From contig JAABRM010000004.1 in NCBI GenBank assembly GCA_011390955.1, positions 1-64,000 of the forward strand: a stretch of 64,000 nucleotides of DNA, read 5' to 3'. Positions 20,558 to 28,334 of the stretch are shown here, in pieces. Source of the DNA: Oscillatoriales cyanobacterium (lineage in GTDB: Bacteria; Cyanobacteriota; Cyanobacteriia; Cyanobacteriales; Laspinemataceae). The first letter of the stretch is position 1. Each line of letters starts with the position of its first letter. Below the pieces are notes generated by a model. It searched no databases. It was not told the DNA's origin and saw only the letters and a program-made list of their open reading frames with translations. Position numbers and translations under genes: made by a program.

Positions 20558-21034
20558 TTAATAGAAGCAAGGAGGCAGCATACTAACTGCCCTTCTAATT
20601 CGCATCCATTCATTCGCTAAGGCTGTTTCTCCTGGTTGAATTTTGCGATATCCCAATTGCGGATTCCGCGAGTAGAATATGGCATCTGCTACTTTATCTA
20701 AATCCTCACTCACTAATAATCTTCCCTCTGGCCGATTTTCATCATCATAATTTACCAGCAGCCAGGAATAGCCTCGAGTACATCCGTTGTTTCGATATAC
20801 CAAAATATCTGGAACGACTCTTTGAATAGCGTTCCATTCTCGGATGTATTCGGTTTCATCAGCCCGAAGTTTTCGTCGAGATAGTTGAGGATTAACACTG
20901 TAGAAAAAATTATCCGCCCAGCGATCGATGGTTTCTTGGGGTTGAGAGTTCGCGATCGTTGGGCTGAGAATTAGCGAACCAAGGGTTAAAATAAAAACCG
21001 CTGGCAATTGGGTAAAGAATTTTTTGCTATTCAT
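20558..21034 (-). CDS. Small secreted protein with a two-fold NPQL repeat
   Basis: This 158-residue protein starts with a signal peptide (PAVFILTLGSLILSPTIANS). The mature part contains the same ~36-residue module twice: WADNFFYSVNPQLSRRKL ... YIREWNAIQRVV, and VADAIFYSRNPQLGYRKI ... LANEWMRIRRAV. They are separated by a segment with CTRGYSWLLVNY. I do not recognise a named family. The YxxxNPxL core resembles the repeats of the large protein encoded just upstream on the same strand (21787-23433). It is probably periplasmic. Confidence 0.6.
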   Translation of the reverse strand: MNSKKFFTQLPAVFILTLGSLILSPTIANSQPQETIDRWADNFFYSVNPQLSRRKLRADETEYIREWNAIQRVVPDILVYRNNGCTRGYSWLLVNYDDENRPEGRLLVSEDLDKVADAIFYSRNPQLGYRKIQPGETALANEWMRIRRAVSMLPPCFY

Positions 21035-21157
21035 GGCGTATTACCGTCGTTGATTTCAAAACAATATGTCTGGTAGGCGTGTTTGAATTAAATTTATCTG
21101 TAGGGACACGGCAATGCCGTATCCCTACGTGATTGTTGGTAAACGAAATTACAGTTA

Positions 21158-21786
21158 GTCTGGTAGGGTGTGTTAGGCGGCGATAATTTGTGATTTCCCA
21201 GGGTTAATTTATCTGTCCGCCGTAACGCACCATTTTAACCATCAAAATCGGTGCGTTACGCGGGAATATAATTCACTTGACTTTCGCCGAATATTTTTGC
21301 CCCGCTAACGCACCCTACAAAAGCTTAAAAAAATCGGTGCGTTACGCGGGAATATAATTTACTTGACTTTCGCCGAATATTTTTGCCCCGCTAACGCACC
21401 CTACAAAAGCTGGTATTACAGTCTGGTAGGGTGTGTTAGGCGGCGATAATCTTTGATTCCCCACGGTTAATTTATCTGTCCGCCGTAACGCACCATTTTA
21501 ACCATCAAAATCGGTGCGTTACGCGGGAATATAATTTACTTGACTTTCGCCGGATATTTTTGCCCCGCTAACGCACCCTACAAAAGCTTAAAAAAATCGG
21601 TGCGTTACGCGGGAATATAATTTACTTGACTTTCGCCGAATATTTTTGCCCCGCTAACGCACCCTACAAAAGCTGGTATTACAGTCTGGTAGGGTGTGTT
21701 AGGCGGCGATAATCTTTGATTCCCGACGGTTAATTTATCTGTCCGCCGTAACGCACCATTTTCACCATAATAATCGGTGACTGGTA
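21158..21786. repeat. 263-bp tandem array of GTGCGTTACGCGGG palindromes
   Basis: The block beginning TGGTAGGGTGTGTTAGGCGG occurs at 21161, 21424 and 21687, so the period is exactly 263 bp. Copies 1 and 2 are nearly identical. Copy 3 is cut by an internal deletion and joins CTGGTATTACAG at the stop codon of the next gene. Inside each full unit an ~86-bp subunit (CGGTGCGTTACGCGGG ... CCCCGCTAACGCACC) is itself duplicated. No coding sequence. Confidence 0.9.
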
Positions 21787-23433
21787 TTACAGCAAACTTA
21801 GGGTAGAGTTAAAGTTGGCATTATCCAGTAGATTACTATTGAAACCGCTACCGAAATCGGAGCCTATTCCCAAAGCATCACCGATTAAATCCTGAGTCGT
21901 ATTCGGCAGTTGATTGCTGGCAACATTGCCCAATTCAACGGCATCATTGCCAGTGAATTGTTGAGTTAGCGACACATTGGCATCATTGAGAGCAACATTG
22001 CCAAAGTCAGCGCTTGCCGGTAATTCATTTACGGTGCTGCTGTTGGTCAGAGGGTCAATGTTAGCAATTATGTCAATATTGCTGTTATTGTTGATGACTC
22101 CAGCGCGTGCTTGAGCCGAAATTTTCAGATCGTAGTTAGTGTTGGCGATGTCATTGTCATTATAGGAACTATAAGGATAGACTCGGATGAAATAAGTGCC
22201 TGCGGCTAAGGCTTGATTAATATAGCCATTTTCACTGGAATAGCCAGAGTCACTCTTTAAAACATCTCCATCTCCATCATCAATCCGACCGTTACCATTT
22301 TTATCTTGAATCAGTGCTATATAAGCACTCTGGGTCAAGGAACTTAGGGTTAACTTGATGTCACTATTATTACTAAGGCTGAAGCGATAGATGTCGTTAC
22401 GATCGGTTGTGCCTACAAACTCCTTGAAGCTTCTTTCACCACTGACAGATCCAATATCTAGAGCCGTACTCAAGGTGTTGCCCGGATCTACTGGTGTATT
22501 TCCCGGTTGAGGCGCAACATTCAATCTCAGATCGTAGTTGGTGTTGCCATTAGTATAGACTCTGATAAAATAAGTGCCTGCGGCTAAGGCTTGATTAATA
22601 TTGGCATTCTCACTGGAATAGCCGTAGTCGCTCGTTAAAACGTCTCCATCTCCATCATCGATTTCTCCATTTTGGTTATAGTCTTTAATTAGCTGCACGT
22701 TAGCACTATTAGTCAAAGCACCCAAGGTTAAACCAAACTCACTATTATTTGCTAAGACAAAGCGGTAATAGTCGTTGGGATCGTCTGTACCGACAAAATC
22801 AGTTAGGTTACGTGAGCCATTAACCACACCGAGATCGCTAGAAGTATTGAGTGTAGTACCAGGGGCAGGAAAAGGATCGCCAGTATTTTGCGGTGGGGGT
22901 GGGGCTTGCGTAACTGGGGTCACGGCGACTCCCGGTGCGGCAATGCGTCCTTCAGCTATGCCAGAAAATACATAATGTTGCAATGCTTGCTGATGGTTGA
23001 AACCGGCAGCAGCTAAATCAGGGTTGGCTGCCAGGTAGTAACCGACACTAAAAGAGTCTGAAGCTTGGCGACCTTCGTTGATGCCAAAAGCGCGAAAATG
23101 GTCAAATAGTTGCTCGTTATTTAAACCAGCCGCTTGCAAGTCGGGATTCAATGCCCGATAAACATTGGCGTTAAATACTGGGGAAAATGTCCGCCCTTCC
23201 GCTGCCCCAATTGCTGAGAGATGGTCGTAGAGTTGTTGATTGGTGGTCAGCCCTGCGGCCCCTAAGTCGGGGTTGTTAGCCCGGTAAGTGTTTAAGTCTA
23301 CATATAAGGAAAATTTTCGCCCTTCGTTGAGACCCGCACTAACCAAATGTTGGAAGGCTTGGGCATCGTTGAAACTAGCCAAGTCTGGATTCACTGAGCG
23401 GTAGAAGTTGGCGTCAAATAAGTTAACAGCCAT
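21787..23433 (-). CDS. Exported repeat protein: four NPDL modules and two PPC-like domains
   Basis: In this 548-residue protein, residues 3-168 are four ~40-residue modules with the pattern Y-x3-NPDL-x-AAG ... DH-x3-G-x-x-EGR. After a Pro-rich linker come two ~115-residue domains (~190-305 and ~315-440) with GSRNLTDFVG / GERSFKEFVG, DYYRF, and INQALAAGTYFIRVY, typical of bacterial pre-peptidase C-terminal (PPC) domains. Each contains an Asp/Asn-rich loop (NQNGEIDDGDGDVL) that could bind calcium. The C-terminal ~100 residues are Asn/Leu-rich. There is no Sec signal, so export by a type I system or surface adhesion is an inference. Confidence 0.75.
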   Translation of the reverse strand: MAVNLFDANFYRSVNPDLASFNDAQAFQHLVSAGLNEGRKFSLYVDLNTYRANNPDLGAAGLTTNQQLYDHLSAIGAAEGRTFSPVFNANVYRALNPDLQAAGLNNEQLFDHFRAFGINEGRQASDSFSVGYYLAANPDLAAAGFNHQQALQHYVFSGIAEGRIAAPGVAVTPVTQAPPPPQNTGDPFPAPGTTLNTSSDLGVVNGSRNLTDFVGTDDPNDYYRFVLANNSEFGLTLGALTNSANVQLIKDYNQNGEIDDGDGDVLTSDYGYSSENANINQALAAGTYFIRVYTNGNTNYDLRLNVAPQPGNTPVDPGNTLSTALDIGSVSGERSFKEFVGTTDRNDIYRFSLSNNSDIKLTLSSLTQSAYIALIQDKNGNGRIDDGDGDVLKSDSGYSSENGYINQALAAGTYFIRVYPYSSYNDNDIANTNYDLKISAQARAGVINNNSNIDIIANIDPLTNSSTVNELPASADFGNVALNDANVSLTQQFTGNDAVELGNVASNQLPNTTQDLIGDALGIGSDFGSGFNSNLLDNANFNSTLSLL

Positions 23434-23630
23434 AGGTCAATTCCTCTCTAAGGAAATAGAGGTTTACGTTCTTGTTTCTATGCAGAGTATGGAAATGCAG
23501 AGCCTGAAAGCGCTGTAGCAAAGTTATGTGTACTATAGCTATTTTTTTGGCAAATGTCCAGAGTTTTTATAGAAATTTTTTGAATTATTTACTGATACAA
23601 TTTAAGCCAAAAGTGATCCGTGAATTTGCG

Positions 23631-23822
23631 AAACTGAGCCACAACCGATCTAAAATTAGCTAATACTGAGCCAAAAATCAGCGAAACTGAGCCACAACCG
23701 ATCTAAAATTAGCTAATACTGAGCCACGACTGAGCCAAACTGAGCCACGACTGAGCCAAACTGAGCCACGACTGAGCCACGACTGAGCCACGACTGAGCC
23801 AAACTGAGCAAAACTGAGCTAG
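23631..23822. repeat. ACTGAGCCACG tandem array upstream of the NPDL/PPC gene
   Basis: About fifteen ACTGAGCC units are spaced 10-11 bp apart. Two units are embedded in a larger ~54-bp duplication with ACCGATCTAAAATTAGCTAA (near 23647 and 23696). The array lies ~200 bp before the start of the minus-strand gene ending its leader at 23433. The rest of 23434-24731 holds only the other repeats listed. Confidence 0.85.
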
Positions 23823-23935
23823 AAATTGGCCACAAAAAGTGCTATTTATCCACTTTCAAAGCCTCTGAGCTAGGATTCGCTATCCTTAAGTAGGCTTTAC
23901 TCTGCTTGGAAACGAGAAAAATTTGGGACTGTACT

Positions 23936-23987
23936 AGAGGCAGCGCCTCTATTTGGGCATTCCTATGTACAACATGGGAACGAGTAA
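23936..23987. repeat. Degenerate GAGGCAGAGCCTC / CATGGGAACGAG element
   Basis: GAGGCAGCGCCTCTATTTGG, followed by GGCATTCC and ACATGGGAACGAG, is a diverged single copy of the tandem element at 24376-24520. Confidence 0.65.
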
Positions 23988-24126
23988 TGTATGAGTAATG
24001 AGAGTTGCTATATAAAGATTCCCTGATGTAAAGCGATGAGATGACAAAATGGATGGCCTGCGATGTATTCGCGTGAATATATCGCCGTTGAGCCGATCAA
24101 AAAAATTCGGTTGCTTGCTATGATCT

Positions 24127-24256
24127 TAAGTAGGTGGGCAGAAATAAATGCACCACAGACCATATCAGAAGAAAAACTGTCATTCCCGCCGATGGCGGGA
24201 ATCCAAAGCCTATCGGCGGAGAACGAAAAGTGCAATTAATTATGTTCACCTACTTA
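24127..24256. mobile_element. MITE-like element B, complete copy
   Basis: TAAGTAGGTG (24127-24136) and CACCTACTTA (24247-24256) bound 130 bp. The interior is colinear with the copies at 18205 and 49441, with the core hairpin CATTCCCGCCGATGGCGGGAAT. Confidence 0.85.
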
Positions 24257-24375
24257 TAAAATTATTTATCAATTAAGTATTGATGTCCAGTCGGAAAAAG
24301 TCTTGTTTAGTAGGGACTTTATTTTCAATAAATGGCAAAATTAACTGTCAAAAAGTCGGATTAAGTCGGATAAAG

Positions 24376-24520
24376 TCGGCAACTCTCGCGAGGCAGAGCC
24401 TCTGGTTGGGCATTCCCATGCAGAGCATGGGAACGAGAGACGAGGGGAAATTCGGCAACTCTCGCGAGGCAGAGCCTCTGGTTGGGCATTCCCATGCAGA
24501 GCATGGGAACGAGGGGATAT
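24376..24520. repeat. 76-bp tandem duplication with GAGGCAGAGCCTC and CATGGGAACGAG
   Basis: Two almost identical units (24376-24451, 24452-24520) each carry the palindrome GAGGCAGAGCCTC and the inverted pair TTCCCATGC/GCATGGGAA. Upstream and downstream are AAGTCGG-type short repeats (24345-24378 and 24660-24700). Confidence 0.85.
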
Positions 24521-24521
24521 T

Positions 24522-24621
24522 AGGACTTACGCAACGACTCTATATATGGGGTATTGGTGTGTCACAGTCTCGGAAAAACACCCTACCGATAGCTTTGAAT
24601 CACAAGATTGGCGCAAGTCCT
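24522..24621. repeat. AGGACTTACGC-bounded element, copy 1
   Basis: AGGACTTACGC (24522-24532) and GCGCAAGTCCT (24611-24621) form imperfect terminal inverted repeats around 100 bp. A similar element is at 31062-31171. It may be a MITE. Confidence 0.55.
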
Positions 24622-24731
24622 GGACAGGAATAACCCACCGAAAGCTGGTTTGGCAAAAAAAGTCAGTTAAAGTCGGAAAAAGTCGGGTAAAGTCGGCTAA
24701 AATAATCAAAATTCCTGCATCTCCCCGACTT

Positions 24732-26243
24732 ATGGATGTTCACGAAATCTTGACATTGGCAGACGAACTGGTTTTTACGCAAACGGGCAAACATCTGGAT
24801 AATTTACAGCAGGATATTTTACGCGGTGCTTGCAAGGGGAAAAAATACTCGAAAATTGCTGAGGAATTCCACTGTAGTGAGGGTCATGTGAAAGATGTGG
24901 CCTCAGAGTTATGGAAAGTATTGTCCCAGGCATTAGGGCAAGAGGTTAATAAATTTAATTTTCGCGCCACAGTTGAGCGATTGCACTTCTTCAACTTTTT
25001 AAATTTTAATAAGTTTAATAAAGATTCTATTCGGATTGAAAAATTCAGCGTTTGTGGAGATACGGTGCATTATGGTTCAGGTCGAGAAAAGCGAGAAAAA
25101 AAGGGACGAGAACGGAAGTCTAAAAGCGATAAAGCCGATCGCCCCCTAACCCACCCTTCAAAAAAGGGCGATCGCGCAGCCAACTCAGAAGAAGATAAAA
25201 AATCCGGTTTGTGGGAGACAAAAACCCGGTTTCTTGAAGAAACCAGGTTTTGGCGATTTGCCAGTTTTTACGGACGCACAGAGGAACTGAATACCCTGGA
25301 ACAATGGATCGTAAAAGAATCCACAAGACTGGTAGCTTTGGTGGGGTTAAGCGGAATTGGTAAAACTACCTTGGCGGTGCAATGTGTCACCCAAATTCAA
25401 GATAAGTTTGACTATATTATCTGGCAAAGTCTGCGGTCTTCTCCTCCCTTGAAAGGGCTTTTGACTAATTTGCTGAAATCGCTTTCTAATCAATCAGAAA
25501 GAGAGTCACCCGCCGCTACAGAAGACCAATTATCTTTACTGATGCAATCGCTGCAAGAGTATCGTTGTTTGCTGATTTTGGATGATGGGCAAATGATTCT
25601 CAGTAGGGGTCAATTGGCCGGTCATTACCAACCGGGCTATGAAGATTATGGGGAATTTTTCCGCAGAATCGGAGAATTTTCTCATCAGAGTTGTTTGCTG
25701 CTACTGGGTTGGGAACCTCCGGCAGAAATTGGTCAATTAGAAGGAGAAAATGCGCCGGTTCGCTGTTATCAATTAAAGGGCTTGTCCGCATCATCCGCTG
25801 GGGAATTTTTCCGAGAAAAAGAGTTAGGAGATGAAGAAAAATGGCCTGACCTGATTCACCAATACCGAGGTCATCCCTTTTGGTTGAAAATGGTGGCGAC
25901 CACGATCGCCGATTTATTTTCCGGTGGAGTTTCTGAATTTTTAAAATATGAGGATCTGTTTTTGGATGATGCTTTTAAACAGAAATTAAAGCAGCAGATC
26001 GATCGCTTATCAAAGGTGGAGAAAAAAGTGATGCTTTATCTAGTGACAGCCGAGGATTCTGTAACCACTTCCGCTTTAGTCCAAGAATTAGAATTATCTC
26101 TCTCAGAAATATTGAATGCGATTAAATCTTTGTCGAGGCGATCGCTGATTGAAAAAATTACCCAAGACCAGGAAACCGTGTTTACAGTTCAGCCAGTGAT
26201 TCAACAATATTTAACCAGCCAATATTCTGGTAATTTGGGATAA
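24732..26243 (+). CDS. NB-ARC-type signalling ATPase with N-terminal HTH, no repeat domain
   Basis: This 503-residue protein begins with a helix-turn-helix-like domain (LTLADELVF, then ILRGACKGKKYSKIAEEFHC, then GHVKDVASELWKVLS) often found at the front of cyanobacterial NB-ARC-WD40 proteins. Next come a variable linker (~95-175) and an NB-ARC ATPase with P-loop VGLSGIGKTTL, Walker B-like CLLILDDGQ, and a winged-helix end (LSKVEKKVMLYLV). It stops after the winged helix, without WD40 or TPR sensors. The linker is built from repeats, including two AGAAACC/GGTTTCT palindromes. The ATG at 24732 fits the domain start. An open frame to 24546 consists of repeats. Confidence 0.75.
   Translation: MDVHEILTLADELVFTQTGKHLDNLQQDILRGACKGKKYSKIAEEFHCSEGHVKDVASELWKVLSQALGQEVNKFNFRATVERLHFFNFLNFNKFNKDSIRIEKFSVCGDTVHYGSGREKREKKGRERKSKSDKADRPLTHPSKKGDRAANSEEDKKSGLWETKTRFLEETRFWRFASFYGRTEELNTLEQWIVKESTRLVALVGLSGIGKTTLAVQCVTQIQDKFDYIIWQSLRSSPPLKGLLTNLLKSLSNQSERESPAATEDQLSLLMQSLQEYRCLLILDDGQMILSRGQLAGHYQPGYEDYGEFFRRIGEFSHQSCLLLLGWEPPAEIGQLEGENAPVRCYQLKGLSASSAGEFFREKELGDEEKWPDLIHQYRGHPFWLKMVATTIADLFSGGVSEFLKYEDLFLDDAFKQKLKQQIDRLSKVEKKVMLYLVTAEDSVTTSALVQELELSLSEILNAIKSLSRRSLIEKITQDQETVFTVQPVIQQYLTSQYSGNLG
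25222..25252. repeat. Double AGAAACC/GGTTTCT palindrome inside the NB-ARC gene
   Basis: Two adjacent 14-15-bp palindrome copies (25222-25234 and 25238-25252) are read in frame as KTRFLEETRFW in the linker before the NB-ARC domain. A CCCCCTAACCCACCC-type repeat lies just upstream (25141-25165). Confidence 0.75.
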
Positions 26244-26390
26244 GCGATCGACGTGGGCGATCGCCCAAAACCAGAGTTATTCACAGCTATGAGCGATCGC
26301 GCCTAAAAATTCACAGCGATCGCCCAAAAAATTGCCAAAAATCCATCCATTTTCTGCCATAATTCATCTATCCGTTGCCAACAACAAATT

Positions 26391-27266
26391 ATGGAGCATA
26401 TAATGAATATTGGATTTATCGGTACGGGCTTAATGGGATTACCAATGGCCAACAAACTATTAGAGGCAGACTTATCCGTGATGGTCTATAACCGCACTGC
26501 CGAAAAAGTGCAACCATTGGCAGAAAAAGGAGCAAAAATAGCCTCTTTCCCTCAAGAAGTTTTGAGTCATTGCGATTGTATATTCTTAATGTTAACCGAT
26601 GCCAATGCCATCCGGGAAATTTTATTTTCTGAATCGACTCGTAGCCAATTATCGGGACGGACAATCATTTCTATGAGTACCATTGCTCCCAGCGAAAGTC
26701 AGGCGATCGCTGCCGAAGTAATCCATCTCGGAGGTGAATATATGGAAGCCCCGGTACTTGGCAGTATCCCCGAAGCAAAAACAGGTCAACTCATTGTCAT
26801 GGTTGGCAGCACAGAAGCGCAATTTCAAAAATGGTTAATGCTGCTAAAAAACTTTAGTCCAGAACCCAAATTAATCGGCCCTGTAGGTGCGGCAATGACC
26901 TTAAAACTGGCACTAAATCAACTGATTGCTAATTTAACCACTGGATTTGCCTTAAGTTTAGGATTAATCCAAAAACAAGGAGTCAATATAGAAGTTTTTA
27001 TGGAAATTCTCCGGGAAAGTGCCTTATATGCACCGACCTTTGACAAAAAATTACAGCGGATGATTGACCGCAACTTTGCCAATCCTAATTTTCCCACCAA
27101 ACATCTATTAAAAGACACTGATTTAATTCTTAAAGAAGCCCAATCTTTAGGTTTAAATGTGAGTAGTTTAGCCGGAGTAAAAGAAATTTTAGAAATTGCC
27201 ATGAATCAGCACCTGGGGGATGAGGATTACTCCGCATTATTTAATGTGGTCAATCCAGAGGGCTAG
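26391..27266 (+). CDS. NAD(P)-dependent beta-hydroxyacid dehydrogenase
   Basis: This 291-residue enzyme belongs to the 3-hydroxyisobutyrate dehydrogenase / succinic semialdehyde reductase (GLYR) group. The Rossmann motif GFIGTGLMGLPMANKLL lies at the N-terminus. The substrate-binding segment reads EAPVLGSIPEAKTGQLIVMV, and the catalytic lysine region is PVGAAMTLKLALNQLIANL. The C-terminal all-helical domain ends with HLGDEDYSALFNVV. The exact substrate cannot be read from sequence; glyoxylate or succinic semialdehyde are likely. The start may be ATG 26391 or ATG 26403 (MNIGFIGTG). It stands alone between the NB-ARC gene and vapBC. Confidence 0.88.
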   Translation: MEHIMNIGFIGTGLMGLPMANKLLEADLSVMVYNRTAEKVQPLAEKGAKIASFPQEVLSHCDCIFLMLTDANAIREILFSESTRSQLSGRTIISMSTIAPSESQAIAAEVIHLGGEYMEAPVLGSIPEAKTGQLIVMVGSTEAQFQKWLMLLKNFSPEPKLIGPVGAAMTLKLALNQLIANLTTGFALSLGLIQKQGVNIEVFMEILRESALYAPTFDKKLQRMIDRNFANPNFPTKHLLKDTDLILKEAQSLGLNVSSLAGVKEILEIAMNQHLGDEDYSALFNVVNPEG

Positions 27267-27376
27267 AAACCGGATTGCTTCATCAGATTTGCCTAAGAAG
27301 GCAGAGGTTTTCCCAGAAACCCGGTTTCTGGGTTGGTTTCTGGGCTGGTCGGTGGGCGGAAAGAAACCGGGTTTCG
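27265..27376. repeat. Cluster of AGAAACC/GGTTTCT palindromes
   Basis: A partial copy lies at 27265, a perfect AGAAACCCGGTTTCT at 27315-27329, and AGAAACCGGGTTTCG at 27362-27376, followed by GAGGATGCAGAGATGGT, which also follows a copy near 28180. The first one overlaps the stop codon of the dehydrogenase gene. Confidence 0.8.
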
Positions 27377-27477
27377 GCGCTAGATTTCAGTGAGGATGCA
27401 GAGATGGTCATAGAAACGTTACCATCAATGTGGAACATCTATGTTAGAATCACCCACAAATCTTAATTGATTCACTT

Positions 27478-27741
27478 ATGGAAATTGCCAAAGTCTCGGA
27501 AACAGGACAAGTTATTATCCCCCCCGAAATGCGGAAGACTTATCGCTTGGGCGTGGGGACAGAAATCATCTTAACTGATACTGGAAAGGGGATTTTAATT
27601 CAGCCCAAACCGCCTTTTACTCCCACAACTTTAAATGAAGTGGCGGGGTGTTTGAAGTATCAAGGTTCCCCCAAAACCCTAGAGGATATGGAAGCTGCAA
27701 TTAGCCAAGGAATTCAGGAGAAATGGCATGATTGCCGTTGA
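27478..27741 (+). CDS. vapB: AbrB/MazE-type antitoxin (VapB)
   Basis: This 87-residue protein has an N-terminal swapped-hairpin SpoVT-AbrB DNA-binding domain: KVSETGQVIIPPEMRKTYRL, then GVGTEIILTDTGKGILIQP. The C-terminal half (LNEVAGCLKYQGSPKTLEDM) is the toxin-binding tail typical of VapB. It overlaps the VapC gene by 14 bp, so the two are coupled. Operon autoregulation by the VapBC complex is usual for the family. Confidence 0.88.
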   Translation: MEIAKVSETGQVIIPPEMRKTYRLGVGTEIILTDTGKGILIQPKPPFTPTTLNEVAGCLKYQGSPKTLEDMEAAISQGIQEKWHDCR

Positions 27742-28123
27742 TACGAATATTGTAGTTAGGCTTTTGACTCAAGATGATGAAGTCCAGTATCAAAAAAGTC
27801 TGGAACTTTTTCAAAACCACAAAATTTTTATTCCCGACACCGTTATCCTAGAAACGGAATGGGTACTCAGATTTGCTTATCAGTTTAAGCCGAATCAAGT
27901 TGGTTCGGCTTTAGGGAAACTTTTGGGACTCCCCAATGTTTACTTAACTAACCATACCTTAGTTCATCAAGCTCTGCTGTGGCATGAAAATGGTTTGGAT
28001 TTTGCCGATGCTTTTCATCTGGCACAAAGTCAAGATTGCGAGAGGTTTTACACTTTTGATGAAAAACTGATTAAAAAGGCAAAAGGGCTAACTAATTGTG
28101 AAGTCAAAAAACCAGACACTTAG
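27728..28123 (+). CDS. vapC: PIN-domain ribonuclease toxin VapC
   Basis: This 131-residue PIN nuclease has conserved acidic residues: D5 in AVDTNIVVRLL, E43 in LETEWVLRFAY, and D92/D95 in LDFADAFHLAQS, with D110 in YTFDEKL. VapC toxins cut RNA, often tRNA or rRNA, and are neutralised by the overlapping upstream antitoxin. Length and motifs are complete, so the module looks functional. Confidence 0.92.
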   Translation: MIAVDTNIVVRLLTQDDEVQYQKSLELFQNHKIFIPDTVILETEWVLRFAYQFKPNQVGSALGKLLGLPNVYLTNHTLVHQALLWHENGLDFADAFHLAQSQDCERFYTFDEKLIKKAKGLTNCEVKKPDT

Positions 28124-28145
28124 GAGTCACTAGAAATGAGTGATA

Positions 28146-28311
28146 AAAAACCGGGTTTCTAAGCCAGATGTTGGTGAGGATGCAGAGATTGTCCCAGAAA
28201 CCGGGTTTTTCCGCAGAAAAATATCATTAAGGTATCATTAAGGGCGAAGCATGACCGGATAAAATTTCGGCTTTTTAGCCACAAATGTCTACGGTCATGC
28301 TTCGCCCCTAC
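28146..28311. repeat. Palindrome pair plus GCGAAGC hairpin element, copy 2
   Basis: AAAAACCGGGTTTCT (28146-28160) and AGAAACCGGGTTTTT (28196-28210) are followed by the GCGAAGC hairpin (28241-28311, arms AGGGCGAAGCATGACCG and CGGTCATGCTTCGCCCC). The arms differ from copies 1, 3 and 4 (CATGACC instead of CATTCC), and the change is made in both arms. Confidence 0.85.
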
Positions 28312-28334
28312 AGGAATTTTATCCGTTGAATCAA

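Noticed and set aside
21158-21786. CRISPR-like array
   Set aside because: The 263-bp units are directly adjacent palindromic blocks with no spacers of unique sequence.
23631-23822. CRISPR or tandem-repeat protein gene
   Set aside because: Units are only 10-11 bp and contain no long open frame in a consistent register.
24280-24633. Open frame of 117 codons
   Set aside because: It consists of the tandem GAGGCAGAGCCTC/CATGGGAACGAG repeats and has no family-like features.
24546-24731. N-terminal extension of the NB-ARC protein
   Set aside because: The sequence is made of AGGACTTACGC-element and AAGTCGG repeats, while the ATG at 24732 starts the domain.
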